Below are positions 16,407 to 25,215 of a stretch of 64,000 nt of DNA, piece by piece (position 1 is the stretch's first letter; each line of letters starts with the position of its first letter). Both the position numbers and the translations under genes were made by a program. The DNA comes from Micromonospora rubida (GTDB lineage: Bacteria; Actinomycetota; Actinomycetes; Mycobacteriales; Micromonosporaceae), in NCBI RefSeq assembly GCF_009908295.1, contig NZ_JAAALO010000006.1, forward strand, positions 124,001 through 188,000, read 5' to 3'. The notes beneath the pieces were generated by a model. That model saw only the letters and a program-made list of their open reading frames with translations. It was not told the DNA's origin and made no database searches.

Positions 16407-18167
16407 ATGGCCACCGGTCAGACTTCCACCCGGCCATGGTTGCCGTTGACGGTGGCCGTCGTCGCCGGGCTCGCGGTCATCACCGCGGCGTACGTGATCG
16501 TCCGACCGGGCGCGGACCGCTCCTCGTGCGTGGCGCTGGAGGTGAACTCGTCGACGGAGAAGGACGAGTTGCTCGGCCAGCTCGCCGCGAAGTACAACGA
16601 CAGCGACCGGCGCTTCGGCGAGCGCTGCGCCCAGGTGACCGTGCACGGGCTCAACTCGGGCAAGGCGATGGAGGCGCTGGCGGGCGGCTGGGCCAGACAG
16701 CAGCCCGCGATCCCGGCACCGCAGGTGTGGCTGCCGACGTCGTCGCTGTGGACCGGTCGGCTGCGGCTGCTTGACGAGAAGGCCGGCCGGCCCGCGCAGA
16801 CCCCCGACCAGTACCCGTCGATCGCGAACAGCCCGCTGGTCATCGCCATGCCCAAGGAGAAGGGCGAGCTGGTGCAGCAGCGCGGGCCCCTCGGCTGGGC
16901 GGACGTCCTCGGGCTGTCCGGGGATCAGGGCTGGGCGGCCTTCGGTCGGCCCGAGTGGGGCCGGTTCACCTTCGGCAAGGACAACCCCAACCTGTCCACC
17001 TCGGGGCTGGCGGCCACCATCGCGACCTACTACGCGGCGGTGCAGCGCTCCAGCGACCTGACCGAGCCCGACCTGGTGCAGCCGCAGGTGACCCGGTTCG
17101 TCCGCGAGATCGAGGCGAACGTCTCGCACTACAGCGACGACTCGGTGGACCTGCTGCGTGACCTCGCCGAGGCGGACCTGGGCGCGGGCGGCGACGCGCG
17201 GACACGGGACATGAGCGCGATCGTGGTGCAGGAGGAACTGGTCTACCAGTACAACCAGGGGCAGCTCAGCCCCACGCCGGGCAAGAAGCCGCGGGTCCCG
17301 CTGGTGGCGGTGCACCCGAAGGAGGGCACCTTCAACCTCGACCATCCGTACGTGGTGCTGCCCTCGGCCGACGAGGCACAGCGCGCGGCGGCGCACGACT
17401 TCCTGCTCTTCCTCCAGGGCGGTCCGCAGCAGCGCAGCTTCGCCGAGCTCGGCTTCCGCGACCACGAAGGCCGGCCCTCGGACGAGTTGGTCGCCGCCGT
17501 GCGGGGCGGGCCCGCCGGGAACCTGAACTACTTCGATCCGCCGGAGCCGGAGGTGGTGGACGCGATCCTGCGCGGGTGGACCACGCTGCGCAAGAAGGCG
17601 AACATCCTGTTCGCCGTGGATGTCTCCGGCTCGATGACCAAGAAGGTCGGCGGCCTGTCCCGGCTCCAGGTCGCCACCGGCGCCGCCGGAAAGGCGGTGG
17701 GCCTGCTCAACTCGGCCGACCAGGTCGCCCTCTGGTCGTTCTCCTCGGAGACGTCGCAGCGCCCGAAGCCGCACCGCGAGGAGCTTCGGCTCTCGCCGTT
17801 CAACGAGGCCGGCTTCACCAGAAAACTCGGCGGCCTGAAGGCCGACGGCGGCACCGCGCTGTACACGACGGTCCGCGCGGCGCACCGCCAGCTCCTCGCG
17901 AGTTACGACCCGGACCGGATCAACGCGGTGGTGGTCCTCACCGACGGCAAGAACGAGTACCAGAAGGACAGCGACCTCGCCCGGCTGCTGAAGGACATCG
18001 CGCTGGACCCGAGGCGGCCGGTGAAGGTCTTCTGCGTCGCCTTCGACCAGGATTCCGACTTCGTCACCCTCGACAAGATCGCCAAGGCCAGCGCCGGCAA
18101 GGCGTTCGACGCCAGAGACCCGGCGACGATCGACGAGGCATTCGTGAAGCTGGTCAGCAGCTTCTGA
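16407..18167 (+). CDS. Membrane-anchored substrate-binding plus VWA domain protein
   Basis: A 586-residue protein with an N-terminal membrane anchor (residues 10-33), a solute-binding-like domain (about 40-370, from SSCVALEVNSSTEKDELLGQ), then a von Willebrand A domain (about 395-586). The MIDAS residues are present: DVSGSMT, a Thr in DGGTALYTT, and Asp in VVVLTDGKNEY. The active part should be outside the cell. It follows the kinase gene by 24 bases with a strong GGAGG site, so the two form an operon. The protein may sense a ligand or bind a metal-dependent partner; the exact role is unknown. Its stop codon abuts the stop of tesB. Confidence 0.86.
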   Translation: MATGQTSTRPWLPLTVAVVAGLAVITAAYVIVRPGADRSSCVALEVNSSTEKDELLGQLAAKYNDSDRRFGERCAQVTVHGLNSGKAMEALAGGWARQQPAIPAPQVWLPTSSLWTGRLRLLDEKAGRPAQTPDQYPSIANSPLVIAMPKEKGELVQQRGPLGWADVLGLSGDQGWAAFGRPEWGRFTFGKDNPNLSTSGLAATIATYYAAVQRSSDLTEPDLVQPQVTRFVREIEANVSHYSDDSVDLLRDLAEADLGAGGDARTRDMSAIVVQEELVYQYNQGQLSPTPGKKPRVPLVAVHPKEGTFNLDHPYVVLPSADEAQRAAAHDFLLFLQGGPQQRSFAELGFRDHEGRPSDELVAAVRGGPAGNLNYFDPPEPEVVDAILRGWTTLRKKANILFAVDVSGSMTKKVGGLSRLQVATGAAGKAVGLLNSADQVALWSFSSETSQRPKPHREELRLSPFNEAGFTRKLGGLKADGGTALYTTVRAAHRQLLASYDPDRINAVVVLTDGKNEYQKDSDLARLLKDIALDPRRPVKVFCVAFDQDSDFVTLDKIAKASAGKAFDARDPATIDEAFVKLVSSF

Positions 18168-19049
18168 TCAGTCGCCGACCCGGCGCAGCAGGCCCTCCTG
18201 CACGGCGCTGGCGACGTGCCGGCCGTCGATGGTGAGGAACCGGCCGGTGGCCAGCCCGCGCGCGCCGGACGCGGACGGGCTCCAGCAGTCGTACAGGAAC
18301 CACTCGTCGGCCCGGAACGGCCGGTGGAACCACAGGGCGTGGTCGAGGCTGGCGCCGATCACGCCGCCGGGCCCCCACACCTCGCCGTGCACCGACAGGA
18401 CCGAGTCCAGCAGGGTCAGGTCGGAGGCGTACGTCACGGCGCAGGCGTGCAGCAGCGGGTCGTCGGGCAGCTTGCCGTCGAAGCGCATCCAGACCCGCTG
18501 GTGCGGGTCGGCGGGCCGGTCGCCGGGGCGGACCCAGCCGGGCTCGCCGACGTAGCGCACGTCGATGGGGCGCGGGATCTGCCCCCAGATGCCCAGCCGT
18601 TCCGGGTAGCGGGACAGCCGGTCGGTCATCGTGGGCACGTCGTCCGGCGCGGGCACGTCCAGCGGGGCGGGGGCCTGGTGGTCCAGGCCCGCCGCGGTCC
18701 GCTGGAACGACGCCGACATGAAGAAGATCGGCCGGTCGTGCTGGAGCGCCACCGAGCGGCGCACGGAGAACGACCGGCCGTCGCGGACGTTCTCCACCTG
18801 GTACTCGATGGGCTCGGACGGGTCTCCGGGCCGGACGAAGTAGCCGTGCAGCGAGTGCACGAACCGCTCCGGGTCGACGGTGCGGCCGGCGGCGACCAGG
18901 GCCTGGCCGGCGACCTGGCCGCCGTACACCCGCTGCGGACCGACCTGAGGGCTCACCCCCCGGAAGGTCATCTCGTCGATCTGCTCCAGGTCGAGGACCA
19001 TGAGGAGCTGGTCGACGGCAGCCTGGCCGACGGCGGCCGGGTCGGTCAC
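18168..19049 (-). CDS. tesB: Acyl-CoA thioesterase II
   Basis: Double hot-dog thioesterase of 293 residues hydrolysing acyl-CoA to fatty acid and CoA. It opens with LLMVLDLEQIDEMTFRG and contains QRVYGGQVAGQALVAA and the catalytic region DHALWFHRPFRADEWFLYD, with the Asp of the TesB active site. GTG start overlaps the pyruvate kinase stop by four bases (GTGA), so it is translationally coupled to pyk. The pykA-tesB1 pair is also adjacent in M. tuberculosis. Confidence 0.94.
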   Translation of the reverse strand: MTDPAAVGQAAVDQLLMVLDLEQIDEMTFRGVSPQVGPQRVYGGQVAGQALVAAGRTVDPERFVHSLHGYFVRPGDPSEPIEYQVENVRDGRSFSVRRSVALQHDRPIFFMSASFQRTAAGLDHQAPAPLDVPAPDDVPTMTDRLSRYPERLGIWGQIPRPIDVRYVGEPGWVRPGDRPADPHQRVWMRFDGKLPDDPLLHACAVTYASDLTLLDSVLSVHGEVWGPGGVIGASLDHALWFHRPFRADEWFLYDCWSPSASGARGLATGRFLTIDGRHVASAVQEGLLRRVGD

Positions 19050-20494
19050 TGCAACGCCCGCGCTGACGCCGCATCGACCAGCGAGCCGAGCTGGTGCACC
19101 CGCAGGGTGTTGGTGGAGCCGGGGGTGCCGGGCGGGCTGCCGGCGACGATCACCACGTAGTCGCCGGGGTTCGCCTGGTTGAGCCCGAGCAGCGCCTGGT
19201 CGACCTGGCGGAACATCTCGTCGGTGTGCTCGACGAACGGCATCAGGAAGGTCTCCACGCCCCAGCAGAGCGCGAGCTGGCTGCGCACCTCGGGCACCGG
19301 GGTGAAGGCCAGCAGCGGCAGGTCGCAGTGCAGCCGGCTGAGCCGCTTGACGGTGTCGCCGGTCTGCGAGAAGGCCACCAGGGCCTTCGCGCCGATGGCC
19401 CGGGCGATCGAGGACGCGGCGACGGTGAGCGCCCCGCCGTGGGTGCGCGGGTCGTGCTGGAGCCGGGGCACCGGGATCGAGCCGGCCTCGGTGGTGGTGA
19501 TGATCTTGGCCATGGTGCTGACCGTGAGCACCGGGTACTTGCCGACGCTGGTCTCGCCGGACAGCATCACCGCGTCGGCGCCGTCGAGGACCGCGTTCGC
19601 CACGTCGGAGGCCTCGGCGCGGGTCGGCCGCGAGCTCTCGATCATCGAGTCGAGCATCTGGGTGGCCACGATGACCGGCTTGGCGTTCTCCCGGCAGAGC
19701 TGCACGGCGCGCTTCTGCACCAGGGGGACCTGGTCCAGCGGCATCTCGACGCCGAGGTCGCCGCGGGCGACCATGACGCCGTCGAAGGCCAGCACGATCG
19801 CCTCGAGGTGGTCGACCGCCTCGGGCTTCTCGACCTTGGCCAGCACCGGCCGGTACACGCCCTCCTCGGCCATGATGTTGTGCACGAGCTTGATGTCCTC
19901 CGCCGAGCGGACGAAGGAGAGCGCGATCATGTCGACGCCCAGCCCGAGGGCGAAGCGCAGGTCCTCGGCGTCCTTGTCGGACAGGGCCGGGACGCTGACG
20001 GCCACGTTGGGCAGCGAGACGCCCTTGTTGTTCGAAACCGGGCCACCCTCGGTGACCAGGCAGCGGATGTCGTTGTCCACCACGTCGCTGACCTCGACGG
20101 CCACCCGGCCGTCGTCGATCAGCAACCGGTCGCCGGCCTTCACCTCCTGCGGGAGCTTGCGGTAGGTGCAGGAGACCCGCTCCTTCGTGCCGAGGATCTC
20201 GTCCCCGGTGATCACCACGGAGTCACCGGTGCGCCACTCGTGCGGGCCGTCGGCGAACCGGCCGAGCCGGATCTTCGGGCCCTGGAGGTCGGCGAGCAGG
20301 GCCACCGGCCGGCCAGCGGCCTCGGATGCCTCGCGGACGAGTCGGTAGACCGCCTCGTGGTCCGCGTGGCTGCCGTGGCTGAAGTTGAGTCTCGCCACGT
20401 TCATGCCCGCCTCGACGAGCCCCCGGATGCGCTCCGGGGACGAGGTGGCGGGGCCAAGAGTGCAGACGATCTTCGCGCGGCGTGTCACGCCCAT
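19046..20494 (-). CDS. pyk: Pyruvate kinase
   Basis: Glycolytic enzyme converting phosphoenolpyruvate and ADP to pyruvate and ATP; 482 residues. Recognised by AKIVCTLGPATSSPERI, ARLNFSHG, the active-site signature VAKVEKPEAVDHLEAI, the metal-binding ARGDLGVEMPLDQVP, and PTRAEASDVANAVLDG. The C-terminal allosteric domain is complete. ATG start with GGAGGAG about twelve bases upstream. First clear gene of the pyk-tesB unit; a small open frame lies just upstream. Confidence 0.97.
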   Translation of the reverse strand: MGVTRRAKIVCTLGPATSSPERIRGLVEAGMNVARLNFSHGSHADHEAVYRLVREASEAAGRPVALLADLQGPKIRLGRFADGPHEWRTGDSVVITGDEILGTKERVSCTYRKLPQEVKAGDRLLIDDGRVAVEVSDVVDNDIRCLVTEGGPVSNNKGVSLPNVAVSVPALSDKDAEDLRFALGLGVDMIALSFVRSAEDIKLVHNIMAEEGVYRPVLAKVEKPEAVDHLEAIVLAFDGVMVARGDLGVEMPLDQVPLVQKRAVQLCRENAKPVIVATQMLDSMIESSRPTRAEASDVANAVLDGADAVMLSGETSVGKYPVLTVSTMAKIITTTEAGSIPVPRLQHDPRTHGGALTVAASSIARAIGAKALVAFSQTGDTVKRLSRLHCDLPLLAFTPVPEVRSQLALCWGVETFLMPFVEHTDEMFRQVDQALLGLNQANPGDYVVIVAGSPPGTPGSTNTLRVHQLGSLVDAASARALQ

Positions 20495-20520
20495 CAGGCT
20501 AGTCTCTCCTCCGGGTCGGT

Positions 20521-20703
20521 CTACGGGCCGACCCCTTTCGGAATGCGGAACAGTTCTGCGACGACGCGCCACACCCGCGCACCCGGCGGGCGGAACCACA
20601 CCCGGAGCAATCGTCCGGAATCGTCGTGTCGGCGGGCATCGGCGACCGCGCGCCGGGAATCGTACCGCCCGGCGTCACCTCCCTCGGGCGCGCTCCCCAC
20701 CAC
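20521..20703 (-). CDS. Possible small protein upstream of pyk
   Basis: A 60-residue open frame (GTG start) ending 26 bases before pyk. The sequence is rich in Arg and aromatic residues (LLRVWFRPPGARVWRVVAEL) and looks amphipathic rather than random, and third-position GC is moderately high. No Shine-Dalgarno stands out and no family is recognised. It could instead be the 5' leader of pyk. Confidence 0.3.
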   Translation of the reverse strand: MVGSAPEGGDAGRYDSRRAVADARRHDDSGRLLRVWFRPPGARVWRVVAELFRIPKGVGP

Positions 20704-20766
20704 GGGGCGACGGTATCAGCGGACGGGCTGCGACCGCCGTCACGATGCCGACACCCCGTCGGGCGG

Positions 20767-21132
20767 TCAGCTCTCCGTTTTGGCCAGCGGAAACTCCACC
20801 GCGCCGGCCGGGCAGAGGAACGTCATCACGTCCACCCGGTAGAGCCCGGCCTGCACCGCCGGGTCGGCCTCCATGACGCCGCGCACGTCGTCCACGGAGC
20901 CGGTGCGGGCCAGCCCGAAGCCGATCGGCGGGTCGGGCTCGCGGGCGGGGCCGTCGATCGAGCCGGCGACCAGCACGATGCCCCGCCGTTGCAGCGCCCG
21001 CATGTGCTCGGTGTGCTCGGCCTGCAACCGCTGGACCGTCTCGTCGGGCAGGGCCCGCCCGGAGGGACCCGGGTAGAGCACGATGCACTCGTAGGTGTCG
21101 AGCGCGAAGTCGACCTGCGGCATCCCCGTCAT
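20767..21132 (-). CDS. YciI family protein
   Basis: A 121-residue ferredoxin-fold protein of the YciI/YCII type. The central HTEHMRALQRRGIVLVAGSI, the following GFGLARTGSVDDVRGVMEADP, and the C-terminal VDVMTFLC are characteristic, with the His-Asp style pair kept. These proteins are small dimeric enzymes or ligand binders of mostly unknown substrate. ATG start with GGAGG upstream. It is divergent from the GMC oxidoreductase. Confidence 0.85.
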   Translation of the reverse strand: MTGMPQVDFALDTYECIVLYPGPSGRALPDETVQRLQAEHTEHMRALQRRGIVLVAGSIDGPAREPDPPIGFGLARTGSVDDVRGVMEADPAVQAGLYRVDVMTFLCPAGAVEFPLAKTES

Positions 21133-21306
21133 GGCGCTCCTCCCCCCGGCCCGGCGTCACACGGGCGGGCCGGCGGCGGGACCGCCCGGCGCGATCCGCC
21201 ACGTGGGGTTACCCGCCGGACGCGCGGGGCAACCCTCTCTTTCCCCTCGGTGATCGAGCAACTACCTTCTGAGTGGTTCTCGTATCCGTCGAAGCAGGGG
21301 GACCAC

Positions 21307-22932
21307 GTGCAGGAGTACGACTACGTCGTGGTGGGCGCGGGGGCCGCCGGGTGCGTGCTGGCGAACCGACTCAGCGAGGACCCGACGACCCGGGTGCTGC
21401 TCGTCGAGGCGGGCGGCTGGGACCGCAGCCCCTTCGTGCGGATGCCGAAGGGGTTCAGCAAGCTGATGGACGACCGGCACACCGCCTGGCACTACCCGGC
21501 CGAGGCGGCGCCCGCGCGGCGCGAGGTGTGGCAGCGCGGCCGGCTGGTCGGCGGGTCCAGCTCGATCAACGGCATGGTGTACGGCCGGGGCGACCGGGTC
21601 GACTGGGACGGGCTGGAGCGGCTGGGCAACCCGGGCTGGGGCTGGGACACCCTGCTGCCGATCTTCAAGCGGCTGGAGGACCACCCGCTGGGCGCCTCCG
21701 AGGTGCGCGGCGCGGGCGGGCCGCTGCGGCTGTCCTCGGCGACCGACACCGACGAGCTGTGCGAGGCGACGATCGCCGCCGGGGAGGCGCTGGGCTGGCG
21801 GCGGGTGGACGACCTGAACGCCGAGGACGGCGAGCGGATCGGCTACGTCACCGCGACGATCCGCGACGGACGCCGGGTCAGCGCCGCCGACGCGTTCCTG
21901 CACCCGGTCCGGGACCGGCCCAACCTGACCGTGGCCGTGGAGACGGAGGTGCTGCGGGTCCTCGTCCACGCCGGCCGGGCCATCGGGGTGCGGGCCCGCC
22001 GCGGGGGACGGACGGTCGACTACGCCGCCTCGGCCGAGGTGATCCTCGCCGCCGGGGCGATCGCCAGCCCGCAGCTGTTGCAGGTCTCCGGGGTCGGGCC
22101 GGCGGACACGCTGCGCCGGGCCGGGGTGGCCGTGCTGCTGGACCGGCCCCGGGTGGGGCGCGGGCTGCGCGAGCACCGGTCGACGCCGGTGCAGTTCCGG
22201 CTGACCGGCAACGGCGGCTACAACCACATGCTGGGCAGCCTGGTCGGGCAGGGGCTGGCCGCGCTGCGGTACGCGCTGACCCGGCGCGGGCCGCTGAGCC
22301 TGCCCGTACAGGACATCGGGGCGCACTTCCGCTCCACCCCCGACGTCGATCATCCGGACGCGCAGTTGCTGGTCGCGCCCTTCTCGGCGGCCCCACGCCG
22401 CCCCGGTCACGCCCTGGAGCTGGAGACCGAGCCGGGAATGATGGGGCTGTGCACGGTCACCCGGCCGGACAGCGAGGGCAGCCTCGCCATCACCTCGGCC
22501 GACCCGTCGACCGCGCCCCGGATCGTCGCCAACTACCTCGCCACCCCGCACGACCGCCGGGTCGCCGTGAACGCCTTCCGGCGGATGCGGGAGCTGTTCG
22601 CGACCGACCCGGTCGCCGGGCACATCGCGGTGGAGACCGTGCCCGGCCCGGAGGTGCGCGACGACCGGGAGATCGTCGAGGCGACGCTGGCGCTGGGCTA
22701 CTGCGGCTACCACGCGGTGGGCACCTGCGCGATGGGGCCGGGCGACGAGCACGTCGTCGACCCCGAGCTGCGGGTGCGCGGGATCGACGGGCTGCGGGTG
22801 GTGGACGCCTCCGTGCTGCCGGTGCTGGTGTCGGGCTACCTCAACGCCCCGGTGATGGCGCTGGCCTGGCGGGCGGCCGACCTGATCCTGGGCGCGGTGC
22901 CGCAGCCGACGGGCGTCGGACCGGCGTCGTAG
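21307..22932 (+). CDS. GMC family FAD-dependent oxidoreductase
   Basis: Glucose-methanol-choline oxidoreductase of 541 residues. The N-terminal Rossmann motif VVVGAGAAGCVLANRLSED binds FAD; the first GMC signature is RGRLVGGSSSINGMVYGRG; the catalytic His region is YHAVGTCAMG, followed by DASVLPVLVSGYLNAPVMAL. It resembles choline dehydrogenase or alcohol oxidases acting on small alcohols. GTG start with GGGGG six bases upstream. No betaine-pathway genes are nearby, so the substrate is open. Confidence 0.91.
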   Translation: MQEYDYVVVGAGAAGCVLANRLSEDPTTRVLLVEAGGWDRSPFVRMPKGFSKLMDDRHTAWHYPAEAAPARREVWQRGRLVGGSSSINGMVYGRGDRVDWDGLERLGNPGWGWDTLLPIFKRLEDHPLGASEVRGAGGPLRLSSATDTDELCEATIAAGEALGWRRVDDLNAEDGERIGYVTATIRDGRRVSAADAFLHPVRDRPNLTVAVETEVLRVLVHAGRAIGVRARRGGRTVDYAASAEVILAAGAIASPQLLQVSGVGPADTLRRAGVAVLLDRPRVGRGLREHRSTPVQFRLTGNGGYNHMLGSLVGQGLAALRYALTRRGPLSLPVQDIGAHFRSTPDVDHPDAQLLVAPFSAAPRRPGHALELETEPGMMGLCTVTRPDSEGSLAITSADPSTAPRIVANYLATPHDRRVAVNAFRRMRELFATDPVAGHIAVETVPGPEVRDDREIVEATLALGYCGYHAVGTCAMGPGDEHVVDPELRVRGIDGLRVVDASVLPVLVSGYLNAPVMALAWRAADLILGAVPQPTGVGPAS

Positions 22933-23067
22933 CGTCCCTGGGCGTGGGGTGGCGACGGCTGCGGACGTAGACGACGTCGGGTTTGTCGTCGCCGGGTCGG
23001 CCCCGTCGGGCGAGCCCGGTCGATATTGGCGTGCGCGGCCGAGGTGCGGGCTGCCGGGTCGGGCCTC

Positions 23068-23095
23068 GGCGGGAGGCGGGAGGCGGGAGGCGGGA
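23068..23095. repeat. Heptamer tandem repeat GGCGGGA
   Basis: Four consecutive GGCGGGA units followed by a partial fifth, in the gap between the GMC oxidoreductase and the HAD-like gene. Same period and nearly the same unit as the array at 14321. Confidence 0.85.
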
Positions 23096-23177
23096 GGCAA
23101 TCGTCCGGTCGCCACCCGACTGCCCGATGCACGGGAAGGCATGGCCCGAACTCGTTCTACCCTGAGGAGCATCGACC

Positions 23178-23687
23178 ATGAGCGACCTGCCGCCCGTGTG
23201 GCTTCTCGACGTGGACGGCGTCATCAACGCCAACAGACCCGGCTGGGGCGGCCCACCCCTCAAAGGCCGCTGCTGGTCGAACGCCGACAACTACGAATAC
23301 ACGCTGCGGTGGGCGCCCTCGCTGATCACCCGCATCCGCGATCTTCACCGGGCCGGCGCCGTGGAGGTCCATTGGTGCAGCACCTGGTGCGCCGACGCCG
23401 CCGCACTGGAATACCTGTGGGCGTTTCCGCCCCTGGCCCGCGCCTTCACCGAGCCCTTGCGCGGTGAGGAGGCGTCCGCGGCGAAACTCGCCGCCGCCCG
23501 GAAGGTGCTCGCCGACGGCCGCCGGCTGATCTGGACCGACGACACCGAGGTTCCCCTGTACGGCGACGTCTACGACGAGCTGATGTCGACGGGGCGGGCC
23601 CTGCTGATCCGGCCGAAGATGTCCACCGGCTTGCAGCCTGAGCACATGGAGGTCATCGAGGCAGTCGCGCGGGGTGAGGCACTCTGA
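23178..23687 (+). CDS. HAD-like hydrolase domain protein
   Basis: A 169-residue protein whose N-terminus VWLLDVDGVINANRPG carries the HAD motif I (DxD, first Asp the nucleophile). Later VHWCSTWC fits the motif II Ser/Thr region, and RLIWTDDTEVPL resembles motif IV. Proteins of this type are found across Streptomyces and relatives, usually without assigned substrate. ATG start with GAGGAG eight bases upstream. It is unlikely to be in an operon with the AKR gene 150 bases downstream. Confidence 0.8.
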   Translation: MSDLPPVWLLDVDGVINANRPGWGGPPLKGRCWSNADNYEYTLRWAPSLITRIRDLHRAGAVEVHWCSTWCADAAALEYLWAFPPLARAFTEPLRGEEASAAKLAAARKVLADGRRLIWTDDTEVPLYGDVYDELMSTGRALLIRPKMSTGLQPEHMEVIEAVARGEAL

Positions 23688-23837
23688 GCACTGACGTCGA
23701 GCGTCCGGTGCCCCCTTGCGGGATCACCCGGTGCCGCCGGACACACCCGCGATCGGCTTGCGGGCCGCGATCCGGGGAACTGCCACCGGTACGGCGTCGG
23801 GGTCCGGCGGCGACGGCACACAGGGATTGGGGTTCTC

Positions 23838-24710
23838 ATGGGCAACGACGCCGGCAGGCAGCCCGCGAAGGCGTCCGGCACGTACCGGATCGGCGGTGAC
23901 CTCCAGGTCGACCGGCTCGGCTACGGGGCGATGCAGCTCACCGGCCCGGGCGTCTGGGGCGACCCGAAGGACCCGGCCGAGGCGGTGCGGGTGCTGCGCC
24001 GGGCGTACGAGCTGGGCGTGACGTTCATCGACACCGCGGACTCGTACGGCCCGTTCGTCTCGGAAATGCTGATCAGGGAGGCGTTGCACCCGTACGCCGA
24101 CGACCTGGTCATCGCGACCAAGGCCGGGCTGACCCGCGCCGGCCCGGACGACTGGCGGCCGGTGGGCCGGCCGGAGTATCTGCGCCAGCAGTGCGAGCTG
24201 AGCCTGCGCCACCTCGGCCTGGAATCCATCGGGCTGTACCAGCTGCACCGGATCGACGCCCAGGTGCCGCTGGCCGATCAGCTCGGCGAGCTGGCGCTGC
24301 TCAGGCAGGAGGGCAAGATCCGGCACATCGGGCTCTCCGAGGTGACCGTGGAGGAGATCGAGGCGGCCCGGGAGATCACCCCGATCGTGTCGGTGCAGAA
24401 CCTCTACAACCTGGCCGACCGCAGCGCCGAGGGCGTCCTCGACCACTGCGAACGCCACGACCTGGCGTTCGTTCCGTGGTTCCCGATGGCCACCGGCAAC
24501 CTGGCGAAACCGGGCGGCCCGCTGGACGCGATCTCCACCGGGCACGGGGCGACGCCCGCGCAGCTCGCGCTCGCCTGGCTGCTGCGCCGCTCGCCGGTCG
24601 TGCTGCCCATCCCGGGCACGTCGTCGGTGGCGCACCTGGAGGAGAACGTGGCCGCCGCCGAGGTGCGGCTCACCGACGACGAGTACGAGGCCCTGGCGAA
24701 GGCCGCCTGA
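23838..24710 (+). CDS. Aldo/keto reductase
   Basis: NADPH-dependent oxidoreductase with a TIM-barrel fold, 290 residues. The catalytic tetrad is visible: Asp and Tyr in DTADSYGPFVSE, Lys in LVIATKAGL, His in LYQLHRID. The cofactor-binding C-terminal IPGTSSVAHLEENVAAAEV is intact. It resembles the oxidoreductases often called YajO or pyridoxal reductase-like. Substrate not inferable. Convergent with the EACC1-like gene across a GC-rich hairpin. Confidence 0.93.
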   Translation: MGNDAGRQPAKASGTYRIGGDLQVDRLGYGAMQLTGPGVWGDPKDPAEAVRVLRRAYELGVTFIDTADSYGPFVSEMLIREALHPYADDLVIATKAGLTRAGPDDWRPVGRPEYLRQQCELSLRHLGLESIGLYQLHRIDAQVPLADQLGELALLRQEGKIRHIGLSEVTVEEIEAAREITPIVSVQNLYNLADRSAEGVLDHCERHDLAFVPWFPMATGNLAKPGGPLDAISTGHGATPAQLALAWLLRRSPVVLPIPGTSSVAHLEENVAAAEVRLTDDEYEALAKAA

Positions 24711-24728
24711 GCCACCGGGCGCGACCGA

Positions 24729-24771
24729 CCCGCCCCCGCCCGTGCGGTACGCGCCGCGCGGGCGGGGCGGG
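24729..24771. terminator. GC-rich hairpin between convergent genes
   Basis: CCCCGCCCG (24734-24742) pairs with CGGGCGGGG (24759-24767). The stem continues outward past a single bulged C at 24733, to about 24729 and 24771. It fills most of the 65-base gap between the ends of the aldo/keto reductase and EACC1-like genes, so it probably terminates both. Confidence 0.6.
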
Positions 24772-24775
24772 GCGG

Positions 24776-25201
24776 TCAGGCCGGCGGCTCGGCGTCCGCC
24801 GCCGGCAGCGCCCGGTCGGGCCGGTCGGCGTCCTGTGCCGCCTGCCGGAGCGCCCGGGTGGCCTGGTCGATCAGCTTCGTGGCGTCCGTGCGGCCGTTGA
24901 CCTGGATCTCCACCTCGGACTCCCCCGCCCGCACCCGCACGGTGACCTCGGTGCGCTGCTGGTCGACCCAGCTCTGCAACAGGCCGAACAGCCCCGGCAG
25001 CAGCGCCTGGGCCACCACCGCGATGATCACCGCGTCACTGAACCCGGGTCGGCCGCCGGTCCGGCCGCCGTCCCGCACCCCGGCGCGGAACTCGGGGCGC
25101 TGGTGCAGCCACTCCAGCAGCGGCACCCGGGGCGGCCGGGCGGTGCGCGGCACGAGCACCAGCCGCACCGGCTGCCGGGCCCCGGTCGGGGTCTCGGTCA
25201 C
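24776..25201 (-). CDS. EACC1-like (effector-associated constant component) small protein
   Basis: A 141-residue protein. A beta-strand and short helix (VRLVLVPRTARPPRVPLLEW, then LHQRPEFRAGV) precede a hydrophobic stretch (DAVIIAVVAQALLPGLFGLL). Then comes a strand pair VTVRVRAGESEVEIQVNGR and a final helix. This order and spacing match the actinobacterial EACC1 family, which accompanies effector genes in proposed NTP-dependent conflict systems. GTG start with a GGAGAGGGA site. It begins 14 bases after the M48 protease stop, in the same operon. The family call rests on pattern recognition. Confidence 0.68.
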   Translation of the reverse strand: MTETPTGARQPVRLVLVPRTARPPRVPLLEWLHQRPEFRAGVRDGGRTGGRPGFSDAVIIAVVAQALLPGLFGLLQSWVDQQRTEVTVRVRAGESEVEIQVNGRTDATKLIDQATRALRQAAQDADRPDRALPAADAEPPA

Positions 25202-25215
25202 GTGGTCCCTCTCCT

